A DNA stretch of 64,000 bases from Chamaecyparis obtusa (GCA_027943335.1 BSBK01007849.1:1-64000); one strand, 5' to 3'; shown: positions 25,545-37,115, counted from the stretch's first letter. A program made the numbers and translations. Notes: generated from the letters alone by a model not told the origin.

Positions 25545-27523
25545 CATTAGTATCACAATCATCGTCATCAATAGCAGCATCATTGTCATTAGTAGTAGCA
25601 TCATCATTGTCTTCTTCTTCATATTCTTCTTTGACTAGCTCTCGATCGTGATCATTATCTACTTCATCTTCCACTTCTTCATCTTCCTCGGTATCTTCTT
25701 CCATTGGATTATATTTTGTCGGCCTTCCTCTTGGATCATGTCTAACAACAAATGACCAACCTAGTTTATGTGGAACCTCCAAGTAAAATACCTGCTCACA
25801 TTGGCTTGGAAGAACATAGGGCTCTTCTCCATCTGGCTCAAACAACCTTGTATTAATAATTGGAAATCCATTGTCATGTTCAATAATAGTTCTATCAGGA
25901 TCATTTTTATTGAGTCATAGTATGTACCATTTCACAATGAAGAGAACTAATTTGAAGGAATTAAAGTCATAGTCAAGTATATCAACCAAAATACCATAGT
26001 ATCGATTTTATGACTCTCAAGGATGTAAGTCATTTCTAGCTAAAATATTAGTCACCTAGAACACTGCACTTATCCCAGAATCACAAGTTCTCTTTGTGTC
26101 ATCCAAATTTTTGATGCAAAATTTATAACCATTGCAAAACATAGCCTTGTGGTGTTTCACCTGCAATAATGGAAAACATGTATAAATTATTGCATCACGA
26201 GTTGAAAAACATATGGTTGATTAATTAACAAATCTATAAGTACCTGGTGATCTCTTAAACCATATGCTAAATCTATTTCCTTTTGTGTAACATTGGGATC
26301 TCCATTATGATGAGCTTGTATAACCAATGAAGACACATATTCCCATGTTAATCTATGACCATCATGCTAACATCATTCAATCCATGTCATCATCTAATCT
26401 TGATTGTTTGCAATAAATAAATGTATTGCATCCCACTCTTTAGCAGCTGTACAAAAGTAAATAGATAATTATTGTGGCCATTTCACTCCAAGACTTATAA
26501 TTACATGTAGATAACTATAAAATAATAAGATACCTAGAACAATCATTTCCAACATAATGTGCTCCCTCTTTATTGAAATCCATGAAGGAAGGTTATTGTT
26601 TATAACAAAAATAGGCCACACCAAGCAAACGGATCTGATCTCTCCATGCAGATTGACACCGTCTACTACCAGAGAAAGCCTAAGATTTAAAGGTTCCTCT
26701 TTAAAGTGTGTCCACTTTTCCTCTATGTCTGTAAATGATGAACCATCCATAGGCATTCAAATAATGTCATCTCAACTCCTGTTGTGTGCATGGTAATCCA
26801 TAAATTATGCCAAGCTATTGCACCTGAATAATTGTTTTAGACATGGAATAATGGAGATGTGACAAAGAACCTTGTGAGACACCTTTTTTGTCACTTGATC
26901 ATCTCAATATCTTCTCATATGGCATTCAGGGCATTATGTTGCATTTTCATGTTCTTTATAATAAATAATATGATCTTCGGGACAAGCATCTATTATTTGA
27001 TACTCCATTCCAATATGTTTTATAGTGGCACATAATTCTCAGTACGAGCGAGGGAGAACATTTGATGGTGGCAATAGAAAGTCACCTATCAATCTACAAA
27101 AAATAATATAAGTCATTAATATAAACAATCTTAATGGTACATGGTTCACCTTTTATAGACTATAATGACTTATATGACAAACCTGAGCATATGTGACATT
27201 GCTATGTTGGATAAACCATTCATAACCTTCAAATTCACCAACAACAATACAACAAAGAGAAGAGTAGATTGGGAGCCTTTGTAAAGGGTTGTGTCTACCT
27301 TCTCAAGTAGAGGTATATCATGGATGTCGTCAATGTCATCCTCATCATAATCATCATTAGCAACAGCAGTACCACCACTAGCAGCACTAGTACCAAATGT
27401 GTCAATGATCAATGCATTCATACCATCATCTTCAAATGTTTTTTTTGGCGCATGATCATCATCTTCCATGGGATCATGATCTTTAACTTCAATACTCACA
27501 CCTCCATATTCCTCTATATTCAC
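25390..27523 (-). pseudogene. CACTA transposase remnants (TNP2-like / Transposase_21, DUF4216)
   Basis: Read from 27,523 downward: an acidic N-terminal piece ending TTLYKGSQSTLLFVVLLLVNLKVMNGLS (27,170-27,523), then IDACPEDHIIYYKEHE and CPECHMRRY with two stops (about 26,880-27,020), then the Transposase_21 signature LNLRLSLVVDGVNLHG...WPIFVINNNLPSW (26,469-26,756). After a gap come YGILVDILDYDFNSFKL and EPDGEEPYVLPSQCEQVFYLE...GWSFVVRHDPRGRPTKY, a DUF4216 domain (about 25,700-26,060). The last open piece (25,390-25,845) ends in an acidic tail encoded by a microsatellite. The region between the Transposase_21 start and DUF4216, which should hold the rest of the catalytic domain and DUF4218, is almost entirely deleted. 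The protein would cut and rejoin the CACTA ends. This copy cannot. Confidence 0.9.
25450..25545. repeat. (ATC)n trinucleotide microsatellite inside transposase tail
   Basis: About 30 ATC-type units with CTC/GTC variants. On the minus strand they encode a near-pure poly-aspartate run. The downstream tail is already acidic, so this looks like expansion of a pre-existing Asp/Glu tail. Confidence 0.92.
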
Positions 27524-28200
27524 AGTAGGGAGATCGACCTATATAAAAATGATGATAATCAAAACCCCCTTCAATGTGATAATCAAACCTCCTTCCATGG
27601 TTCATATGTATATTAATTGTGAAAACAATATAACAAACAACTTACCACTGGATTATAATCAAACCCCCTTCAATGTGACCATTCTCCCTACAATGTCTCT
27701 AGGTTGTTTTGATTTTGATTCTTCTTGTCTTTAAGCTATTACAACTCTTGCATGGACAATAACATCTGTCATCACCTTCTCTTTGAAAGTTAGACAACAA
27801 TCTAGCGATTGTCTCCCTATTTTGATCGAATTCCCTTGTATTATCTAACACGATCCTTAATGTGTATATCTACATTTAAACAAATTGGAGATGCCTCCTT
27901 TCATTAGCTTTATGTCACCTTCTCATAGCTTCTCATTTTCTGATAGATTTTGCCAAAGGCTTTGTAGGAAACCAAGTAAGGGGTATTCTTGAGTTCAAAC
28001 ACATTGAGCTGCTACAATTGAATTATAAATAATGAATTCACTATAAATCAAGGGGCATTATAAATCATGAATTTGTTATAAAATTAATGTATTGCTCTAG
28101 ATTTCATATGGACATTTTGTCAAATGGTTGGCATGTATGTTTATTCAAATAGAGTTATATCATTTGGAATAGATATATGATAGGTTGATATCAAATTCTA
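27524..28200. other. CACTA-internal spacer upstream of the transposase
   Basis: A short duplicated phrase (ATAATCAAACCCCCTTCAATGTGA and variants) occurs three times between 27,550 and 27,680. The usual N-terminal exons of CACTA transposases are not recognisable here. Confidence 0.45.
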
Positions 28201-28690
28201 TGTCCCTATTTGATCTAATAGCATCAATATAACAAATAGAGCACTGACCAATCAAATAGGGACATGAGGTGCTCAAACAGTGAGCTCATAAAACAATATA
28301 TTTAGTCTTAATAAAATCTTATAAAATAACATATATTGTGTGAAGTGTTTGATCTCTCTTTATTTGTTTTGTTGTTTCGATATTCACTATGTGGTACTCC
28401 CCGTTTATGATCATTTCATGAGGAAATGTCTTGATGGACTGCGGGCTGCAAGCCAGGGCATCATGCATTATTTATGAGTTCACTGTTTGAACACCGACCA
28501 ATCAAATAGGGACATGAGGTGCTCAAATAGTGAGCTCATAAACAATGCATGATGCCCTAAGTGTAGGTAGTTATCTCTTCTATAATGATGGAGGAGTGAA
28601 AGGTAATGATCAATGAGGTTGCTTCTATTAGATCATACATTAATACACTTACTATTTTGAATTTGAGCTCGAGCATCATGCAATGTTATT
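28201..28690. repeat. Copy 1 of a ~500-bp block repeated at 29,051 and 30,356
   Basis: Starts TGTCCCTATTTGATCTAATAG and runs through CATATATTGTGTGAAGTGTTTG and TATTCACTATGTGGTACTCC to TTTGAATTTGAGCTCGAGCATCATG. It is nearly identical to 29,051-29,540 (spacing about 850 bp). Copy 3 at 30,356-30,540 stops partway. Confidence 0.9.
28455..28558. repeat. 41-bp-arm inverted repeat, copy 1
   Basis: Arms AGGGCATCATGCATTATTTA... and ...TAAACAATGCATGATGCCCT enclose a ~22-bp loop containing GACCAATCAAATAGGGACAT. Only a few arm positions differ. Confidence 0.88.
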
Positions 28691-29050
28691 GCTATCATTG
28701 CATGCTTGTTGTTGTTGTGCACCATATATTGTTTTATACACTGTTTATTTCATTGAGACCGTGAGCTTGGCATTTGTAATGTATTTTCTATTATTGGATG
28801 AATGCTACCATGTTGTTGAGGCTATAGATGCATTGAATCACCATTTCCATTCTACTTTGATAGTAGCAATATAACAAATAGAGCACCCTCCAATCAAATA
28901 GGGACATAAGTAAGACATTTAATGCATTATTACTTCATCATGATGATGAAAATTTCATTGGCTCAAAGTACATAGAAATTCAAAATAGTAGGATATCTTA
29001 ATCTGTATGAGCTCAAATTCAAAATAGTAATTGCATTATTTTATTACTGA

Positions 29051-29560
29051 TGTCCCTATTTGGTCTAATAGCATCAATATAACAAACAAAGCACCGACTA
29101 ATCAAATAGGGACATGAGGTGCTCAAACAGTGAGCTCATAAAACAATATATTTAGTCTTAATAAAATCTTATAAAATAGCATATATTGTGTGAAGTGTTT
29201 GATCTCTCTTTATTTATTTTGTTGTTGATATTCACTATGTGGTACTCCCCATTTATGATCATTTCATGAGGAAATGTCTTGATGGCTTGCGGGCTACAAG
29301 CTAGGGCATCATGCATTATTTATGAGCTCACTATTTGAGCACCGACCAATCAAATAGGGACATGAGGTGCTCAAACAGTGAGCTCATAAACAATGCATGA
29401 TGCCCTAGTTGTAGGTAGTTATCTCTTCTATAATGATGCAGGAGTGAAAGGTAATGATCAATGAGGTTGCTGCTATTAGATCATACATTAATACACTTAC
29501 TATTTTGAATTTGAGCTCAGGCATCATGTAATGTTATTGATGTCATTGTATGCTTGTTGC
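29051..29560. repeat. Copy 2 of the ~500-bp block
   Basis: Matches 28,201-28,690 closely. The preceding ~100 bp (28,949-29,050) match the DNA before copy 3 (30,256-30,355) instead, so the three copies show a mosaic history. Confidence 0.88.
29303..29406. repeat. 41-bp-arm inverted repeat, copy 2
   Basis: Same structure as at 28,455. Arms 29,303-29,343 and 29,366-29,406 pair at about 39 of 41 positions, with a 22-bp loop. Confidence 0.9.
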
Positions 29561-29585
29561 TGTTGTCCACCATATATTGTTTAAT

Positions 29586-30255
29586 ATAGTGAGCTCATGA
29601 ACGATGTATGATGCCCTAGCTTGTAGCCCTCGAGCCATCAAGACATTTCCTCATGAAATGATCATAAATGGGAAGTACCACATAGTGAATATCAAAAACA
29701 AAATAAATAAAGAGAGATCAAACACTTCACACAATGCCTTGAAGGTAATAGAAACGATGCCCTAGCTCTCAAAGCTCATAGGTCATCAAGCATTCCAAAT
29801 GAAAAAATGTAAACAATGTCAGTATTAAATAGTGAGCTCATGAACAATGTATGATATCCTAGCTTGCAACCCATGAGCCATCAAGACATTTCCTCATGAA
29901 ATGATCATAAACAGGGAGTACCACATAGTGAATATCAACATCAAAACAAATAAAGAGAGATCAAACACTTCACACAATGCCTTGAAGGTAATAACAATGA
30001 TGCCCTACCTCTCAAAGCTCGTGGGTCATCGAGCATTCCAAATTCTAAGATGTAAACAATGCCACTATTAATATTCATATCATGCCATTAAATCAACAAA
30101 TGTCATCAAAATGAAATTGAGGTGCTCAAACAGTGAGCTCATAAACAATGCCCTCTTCAAGCAACACAAAAGTGCAGTGCCATCTTTGCGGCAGCTCTTC
30201 GAATTCACAAAAATTACAAATGACACTTTCTTTTTCAAAATTACAAAATTACAAA
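29586..30255. repeat. ~242-bp module array, left cluster (2 copies plus tail)
   Basis: The landmark GTGAGCTCATGAACAATGTATGATGCCCTAGCTTG begins at about 29,588 and 29,830. Each module continues with CCATCAAGACATTTCCTCATG, AAAGAGAGATCAAACACTTC and AATGCCTTGAAGGTAATA. The tail (CAACACAAAAGTGCAGTGCC, GCTCTTCGAATTC, AAATGACACTTTC) is shared with the end of the right cluster. The modules are the reverse complement of parts of the blocks at 28,201 and 29,051, so the whole area is built from one palindromic family. Confidence 0.9.
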
Positions 30256-30355
30256 AATTTCATTGGCTCAAAGCACATAGAAATTCAAAATACTAGGATA
30301 TCTTAATCTTTATGAGCTCAAATTCAAAATAGTAAGTGTATTATTTTATTACTGA

Positions 30356-30540
30356 TATCCCTATTTGATCTAATAGCATCAATATAACAAACAGAGCACC
30401 AACCAATCAAATAGGGACATGAGGTGCTCAAACAGTGAGCTCATAAAATAATATATTTAGTCTTAATAAAATCTTATAAAACAACATATATTGTGTGAAG
30501 TGTTTGATCTCTCTTTATTTGTTTTGTTGTTGATATTTAT
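30356..30540. repeat. Copy 3 (truncated) of the ~500-bp block
   Basis: Identical order to copies 1 and 2 until GTTTTGTTGTTGATATT at 30,540, where similarity stops abruptly. Confidence 0.85.
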
Positions 30541-31114
30541 TTTTAAGTGAAAACATTAAGAATCTTGGATTAAATCTCCATCTATAAGATGTGCTTATGT
30601 CAATAATAACACAAACTTTATTGTACTCTAACATATTTACTTACAACTATTGTCTATTGGCGTAACCCTTGCACCTCTTTTTGTTACAAGTACTAGTATA
30701 TAATACTATCGACATAACTATTACACCTTCTTTTAATACAAACTTAATATAAAAATATACCATCTATTCAAAATGACCCTAAATAAAAAAGCACATGATA
30801 TGAAGGGATGTACATTTTTTAGGTGTTCCTCTTGAAAGGAAACACTTTGAGAAATAGGGATTAAGTCGCTAGTAAGTAGTTAGGTATGTTCCTCATCCTT
30901 TCGTGTCAAGGAAGACAACATTTTTTGGAAAGAAATAGTGGGGAAGTAAATAGTTATATATAAAGTTGGTTGAATAGTCTCAAAGTTTAGAATATAAGGA
31001 GATTGAAGAGGCTCTCATATATCCCACTGGAAGCATATACACAGAGCAGAGAGGGGTTTCCTTTAAAGAAACAAGGGAAGAAGAAGAAGAGCAACCTGGT
31101 AGAAACAGAGGAAG

Positions 31115-31297
31115 ATGGACGTGATAAAGACATAGCAGATCTCAGCAAGGCCAATTGAGAAAGTGGTAGTGCATCCTCCAGTATTATTGAGCATCATGGA
31201 TAATTACAATAGAGTGGTGAGGGACATTCGCAAAAGAGTTATTGGTGTGCTTCTCGAAACAACATTCCATGGAATAGTAGATATCACCAACAGTTAT
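31115..31297 (+). pseudogene. RPN8 (26S proteasome lid, MPN-domain) exon 1 fragment with premature stop
   Basis: From an ATG at 31,115 the frame reads MDVIKT, a TAG stop, then [39 protein letters not shown] and VDITNSY. This matches the N-terminus of plant RPN8 (PSMD7), a catalytically inactive MPN-domain subunit that pairs with RPN11 in the proteasome lid. The stop (31,133-31,135) is one C-to-T change from the CAG glutamine expected there. Upstream, about 31,020-31,114, is a purine-rich GAAGAAGAAGA leader typical of a 5' UTR, so promoter-proximal DNA came along too. Similarity ends at 31,297 in mid-domain. The rest of the MPN domain and the C-terminal helices are not present in an obvious form. 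It is plus strand, opposite to the transposase. The protein match is strong; inactivity follows from the stop and truncation. Confidence 0.85.
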
Positions 31298-32866
31298 TGT
31301 AATGTCCCCAATTTAGCAGGTACCCATGCTTGTTTGATGAAGGGTGCTCCCCTTAATACCACAAACACATAACAGAAATAGAGAAACAACAACAATATGC
31401 AAGAACAGAAAATGGGCTTCTTATTATCTCCACAAGTGTGGAATTCCAAATTTTAGAATTACAATATGCAAAGCCACATGGGCATTCCCTTTACAATATT
31501 CTGTAGGACAAAGCTTTGAATCAATACCCAGATCTACTACCCCGAACTACCCAGAACTGCCTAGACAACACTACGGGCCTTCTTTATATAGGCAATTTCC
31601 ACCGCCTGAGAAGGTTCCAGAAATTTAGCCCATAGGGTCGACCAAACTTAGAATTATTTTATTTTACAATTTATTACATCAAAGTCAGCTCAAAATAACT
31701 TTTGAAACCCGAACAAAAATTTTGAAGAAAAATTATTTTCTGCCATTTCAGGTGGCCCAACTTCCGAAGACCATAAGTCATCACCAGTTGACCCGATTGA
31801 CTATTATAACCCCATTTCAGAAAGGCCACGAAGCGTTCTATAGGCTTGATTTGCGCAAGCGCTTGTCACCCAAATTTTTGACCTCATCCAGGGCCTCTAA
31901 AGCCTTCAAAACTAAGTTCAAAGTTTTTGTACCCTACTGCCAATACCGAAAATCTTCAATATCTACAAAGCTAGACTTGATCTGTCAATGAAACTTTACT
32001 GGCAGACTGATATGACTGAGATGAACCTCCATGTGTGAAATCAGAACATTCTAAGATTGTATGACCAACTTACTAAAAATAGCAAGTTTCCTTAAATAGC
32101 AGCTCTACACAAGATAGCCCTTATTGAAAAAGAAACTAGAAATATTTTTGGGTGATGCAAGATTGCTCTTACACCCAGGATGCTCCTGCATCATTGTTAT
32201 TGTCAGTTCATCAATGAGATCCCTGTGAGCTGACAGTATGATTAGGGGATCTTTGTGTCACACTTACTATTTTTAGTAAGTCAATTATGCCCAATTTCTA
32301 TTTTGGGTAAGGCATTTGGGTGTTGGATTTGGTCTACAATCTTCTTTGGTGTTCGTTCTTGAATTACCACCTTCCTCATATTTTATGGAATGAGCTTGGC
32401 TTATTTTTAATATGTTACTTTAAGTATTTTAATTTAAAAGTGTGAGCTTGATGATTTACAACACTTAAGTGAAAAGTGTGTCTTTGAAGCTGAATGGTGG
32501 TGTATGGAAGAAGATTTGGTGTTTGTTAATAAAATCCAAGGACTTGCATTTTTTGTCTTATGCTTATGATTATAAAAAATTGTGAAGTTAGAGGAGTTTC
32601 AAAATATTGATGAAGACAAGGGTTTGAACAAGATTTGGAGAAATGCCTATTTCTCCCAAGTAAGCACTCTAAATTGGCCTCCATGCCAATGAATTGTGCT
32701 TATTGAATGCCAGTCACATTAATTGCAGCCTACAAAATATTTTTGGAGCTGTACGGATAGTACCCAGAGTTGTAGAGACCTACAATCAATCATACGCAAT
32801 CTGCCCTATAGGTTGTTGCATGGGAATTAGATTAGGAGCCAGGATGTGTCTCTTTGACTGAGCATA
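31298..32866 (-). mobile_element. Possible solo LTR interrupting the RPN8 fragment
   Basis: RPN8 similarity ends exactly where TGTAATGTCCCC begins, a sequence typical of the end of an LTR read from the other strand (GGGGACATTACA). A minus-strand TATA-like CTATATAAAGAAGG lies near 31,580. GTTAT precedes the segment (31,293-31,297) and recurs at 32,867-32,871, followed by TGCAGTA, close to the GCAGTA expected to continue the exon. The far end reads AGCATA rather than CA, so the right border is uncertain. Confidence 0.4.
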
Positions 32867-35004
32867 GTTATTGCAGTAGACGTCTAATGATAAGAGGGAT
32901 GTCGTAATTATGAAGGTGATATTATTTGATTTCCAATGGATAATACTAAGGTGCAAACTAAAAACCATAATCGATTTAGTATTGTTAATAATTTCTATGT
33001 TATGGATTATTGAATTTAAAATTGTTATTCAATATATATCATTTCAGTATTTGTTTGTGATAAATTCAAGTTAGTGGAAATTTCATATATTCAAAGAAGC
33101 ATAAGAAATTTAATAAACAAGTTTCTTCTTTTAAAAAATACCAATTGCAAAAGTAAGAGCGACTTAGGCTCTTTACAGTTATGCAAGTATTCAGTTCTAT
33201 TCTATTGAATGTTTTATATCACAGTGCATGTAAATCTCACAAATTTTCATTTCTTCTTGTAATGGGTCATTTCTAGCACTCTAGTAACATTAGCATATCT
33301 ATTTAGTACTACCCATTAGCCCAAACCTTTAAGGACCCTTTGGAGTTTCTACACCATGTGCCAGTGGATTGTTATGTTCGAATTTTGCATTGAACTTGTT
33401 CACGAGGTCAAAATAGAAATCTTGTGTATCAAATGTTAAATTATGTGATGATTATTCTTTTGAAGGAATCTGAAAAACTAACTCAAAACCACTTGGGTGA
33501 ATCCAAAAAACCATCACATTATGATCCACTCTGTAAACATCACTTAAATGAGAAATTGTGACGTTGGAATGAGGCAGAGGGGCATTGTGTTCTCTTTCCT
33601 TCATTTTTTTACCTTTTTTGTCCGATTGAGTGCCTTTGAGACTTTCAAGTCTCTATCTCAACACATGTTATTTTATGCCTACTTGCCAGAGTAGACAAAG
33701 CCTTCCAAGTTTATCAAGAGATTCATTCTATTGGGATGAATTAGGGTTTGACAGTTTGTCTTATTATAAGTAAGCTTCATTGTACTCCTTGGGTTTGGTT
33801 TTAACTTTTTAAGCCCTGTCAATCCACCTACACTCAGACTATCTTGGTCACATCATGTTCCACACATGCACATCATAGATTCACAATGTTTTCACACACC
33901 TTTTGGTTTATTTTCCACATTTTTATTGGTAGAGAGATTGAAATTTGGGAATATGATGTTGTGATTAGCTATTTTTTGTTTGAGGCTGAGGTGGTTTTGT
34001 GCAGCTGTTCCCTTTTTGGGATCATGCCGAGTCTTCAAAAAGATATAATGGTTGTATGATTTAATTTAATAATGGCATTGCTGAATCAATTTTTGGTTTT
34101 CAAAAAGATAAAAGGGTTGTATGATTCGGTTTATGACTTAAGTATAAACAAAATTACTTGCAAATATTAGAGTAGTGTAGTCTACTTGCAAATATGATAG
34201 TAAATTAAATTAGCTTAGACCAAGTAAATTACTTGCAAACTTTATGATTGGCCCAAGTTATTTGACTTTAGTGCTACCAGAGATCACCATTGAAATCCTA
34301 TATAAAGTTAAAAGTAAACTTATCCAAATCATTATCAGATGGATAGCATGGTCAGATTGAATCTTAAGCATCCAAATTTATTTTAATTTACTAGGCCATG
34401 CAAAATATCCCTTTGTCTGACATTTCTAATGTAGTGCTCACAATGATAAATAGAACTTTATATTGTCATTGTAGACATTTTTGTTTTCATAAAAATTTTG
34501 TCATATTATTTTTGATACTATAGATTTAAGAAAAACAAAGGCCTGTGAATATTTACTCATTAATCCTGATAAGGTATTTTGTCTTTCTCTGGTAACCCCA
34601 CTCAATGAAGTATTGTAACTTTTCCTAAAACAATCTTTCCCTCTTCAGAAGGGCACTTACATAAACTAGAGCAGCATTAGGTAAACAGAACATAGGGAGT
34701 TCCAGAATCTTTTGCAACTCATCTTATTAATGGAGGATGTTGGCTTTTAGTTTGATTGATTTGTTGGCTTGGGGCTTCCTTGCAAATCTTATAAACATTC
34801 TTTAATGCATTAGTCTCTTGATATTTTTTTCTTGTTAAAAAACAATAGTAATAGTATATGTAACAAATGGGAGACACATTTGAGAAGTTATCATCTGAGT
34901 AGACTTGAGACCAAATAAATTATTTATATGACACACTCTATGCAGTGTGCTTCTAATTGCTTTTCCTATAATGATGAATTGAGGAAGAAGGGAACCGACC
35001 CCTA

Positions 35005-35190
35005 GATGAGTGAAACTATGCTTGGTCAGTTTTCTTAGAAACACTGATAAAGTAGGTTTAAAATTGCAATCAAAAGTATGTTGAATAGAAGGGCACTAGC
35101 CACTTCATGAATGAAACTATGTATGCTTGGACAGTCGTTTTAGAACACCAATAAAGTAGGTTTAGAAATACAACCAAAAGTATACTGAAT
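35005..35190. repeat. Two-copy tandem repeat, ~103-bp period
   Basis: GAATGAAACTATG...GCTTGG, AACACTGATAAAGTAGGTTTA and CAATCAAAAGTATGTTGAAT occur twice, with about 85% identity by eye. Confidence 0.75.
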
Positions 35191-35285
35191 CTAAATTGTG
35201 AAGAGCTCAACGTTTTGGTTGAGAATCTAACTGCAGAAACTAAAGTCTTCAGGCATGTGGATGATTCCCTGGTCAAGTTTAATGT
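35190..35285 (+). pseudogene. Exon-like fragment, weakly RPN8-like
   Basis: One frame reads EELNVLVENLTAETKVFRHV with no stop until just after 35,290. The EN-T...KVF-HV spacing recalls the plant RPN8 stretch after the MPN domain. No further exon confirms it, and the similarity may be chance. Confidence 0.2.
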
Positions 35286-35956
35286 AGTCTGGTATTGATA
35301 AAGATGTTATTATAATGAAGTCCAACCTTTGAGAATGCAAAATTGCTCGAATTAATGGGTGACATTACTTCCAATGACTTGGATATTTAGAATTTTACTA
35401 TTTTTTTTTCACTTCTAAATGACTCGTATCATTTGTCAAGTGTATCTAGGAAAGAAAATTTCCTAAGAATAGTTGAAAAACTGAGACTTGACAATTGTTT
35501 AGCTTATTAAAAAAATTAAAAAAATTTGGGACAAGGCAAAAAATTAATCAAATTTTCTAAACATTAAAAGTAAAAACACAAATTTGTAAAGTGTGAACAT
35601 ATTCATAAAAAACATGCTATTTTCTAAATTTAGGGAACATATTACAGATAACCTTTATATATATATATTCAAAATTAGAGCTCAATGTATTTCATAAACC
35701 AAAGAAGAAGCTCAAAATTATCTCTACCTCTATTATTACTATTTAACTTGTGCTCATAAAATTTGAAGGTTCAAGAGAAAATAGGAATCTAAAATTTAAA
35801 TCTAGTTTAAATGTTAATGTAAATGTAAATAGATTATAATTTTATTAAAATGCTTTTGGAAAAGTAGTATAGAGAACACATAGAAATGAAATATTATAAT
35901 GATATCAAAATTATTTAAATCTATTTTATTATGTAATAATCCTGTCACATGATGTC

Positions 35957-36925
35957 CTTCAATGCCAGTATTAAACAGTGAGCTCATGAACAATGTATGA
36001 TGCCCTAGCTTGCAGTCTGCGAGCCATCAAGACATTTCCTCATGAAATGATCATAAATGGGGAGTACCACATAGTGAATATCAACAATAAAACAAATAAA
36101 GAGATCAAACACTTCACACAATGCCTTGAAGGTAATATAAATGATGCCCTAGCTCTCAAAGCTCACAGGTCATCAAGCATTCCAAATGAAAAGATGTAAA
36201 CAATGCCAGTATTAAACAACGAGCTCATGAAAAATGTATGATTCCCTAGCTTGCAGCCTGCAAGCCATATTCAAGATATTTCCTCGTGAAATGATCATAA
36301 ATGGGGAGTACCACATAGTGAATATCAATAGCAAAACAAATAAAGAGAGATGAAACACTTCACACAATGCCTTGAAGGTAATAGCAACGATGCCCTAGCT
36401 CTCAAACCTTGCGGGTCATCAAGTATTCAAAATGAAAAGATGTAAATAGTGCCAGTATTCAATAGTGAGCTCATAAACAATGTATGATGCCCTAGCTTGC
36501 AGCCTGCAAGCCATCAAGATGTTTCCTCATAAAATGATCATAAACAGGGAGTACCACATAGTGAATATCAATAGAAAAACAAATAAAGAGAGATCAAACA
36601 CTTCACACAATGTCTTGAAGGTAATAGCAATGATGCCCTAGCTCTCAAAGCTCGCGAGTCATCGAGCATTTCAAATGCTAAGATGTAAACAATGCCACTA
36701 TTAACAATGCTAAGATGTAAACAATGCCACTGAAATTGAGTTAATGAGAAGACAAAGCGTGAATGCCTACCTCAAGTGCTAGTGCCCTCTTCCCACACGG
36801 TGTCGGCCTCTTCATGTATGCCAAACTTGAATGCCCTCTTCATGCCACACAAAAGTGCAGTGTCGTATTCGCGATAGCTCTTCGAATTCATAAATTACAA
36901 ATGACACTTTCTTTTTCTTTTTCTT
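35957..36925. repeat. ~242-bp module array, right cluster (3 copies plus tail)
   Basis: Modules begin at about 35,979, 36,220 and 36,464, in the same orientation as the left cluster (29,586). A short TAAGATGTAAACAATGCCACT duplication follows at about 36,680-36,730. The tail (CACACAAAAGTGCAGTGTCG, CTCTTCGAATTCATAAATTAC) matches 30,160-30,230. Confidence 0.9.
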
Positions 36926-37077
36926 TTATTTATAACCAAATGGGCTTCACAATTACGATGACATTGTCACTATTATGACACCATCGGGGGCACTTGCAAC
37001 AAAAAATACAAAAAACAAACACAAATTGTAGTGGCGTCACAAATTGGCTTCAAAATTCGACCCCAAATGTTATAGTG
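36926..37077 (-). repeat. CACTA right terminus
   Basis: Contains GATGACATTG, GACACCATCG and GTGGCGTCACAAATTGG words like those of the left subterminal region, and ends CCCCAAATGTTATAGTG, the inverted partner of the left end. Confidence 0.8.
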
Positions 37078-37115
37078 AGATAATTTTTAAGTCCAACTTT
37101 AAGAGGTGTTTCAAA
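37078..37115 (-). pseudogene. Copia B, 38-bp bridge of reverse transcriptase
   Basis: On the minus strand this short piece reads ETPLKVGLKNYL. It joins the Copia B piece ending MKSCKLF at 59,766 to the piece starting DLVNPTLYKQL at about 22,430. The result is the normal Copia order in which a TPL motif precedes the TLYRQLIGSL motif. It sits between the CACTA TSD (37,078-37,080) and the Copia A TSD (37,111-37,115). Confidence 0.85.

Larger units (their letters stand above)
30541..35956. other. Non-repetitive 5.4-kb segment, probably captured host DNA
   Basis: This stretch lies between the repeat clusters of the CACTA element and carries none of its repeated words. It contains the RPN8 leader and first exon at its left end and a possible LTR insertion. 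From about 32,870 to 35,956 it is mostly AT-rich DNA without recognised genes. Capture of genomic DNA is known for plant CACTA elements. Here it is inferred from position and content. Confidence 0.6.

Noticed and set aside
25287..25638. Met-, His- and Ile-rich ORFs on both strands
   Set aside because: Shadow frames of the ATC microsatellite. Only the acidic frame continues a real domain.
31115..31372. Functional RPN8 gene
   Set aside because: In-frame TAG at codon 7, and similarity ends after about 60 codons without a plausible next exon in place.
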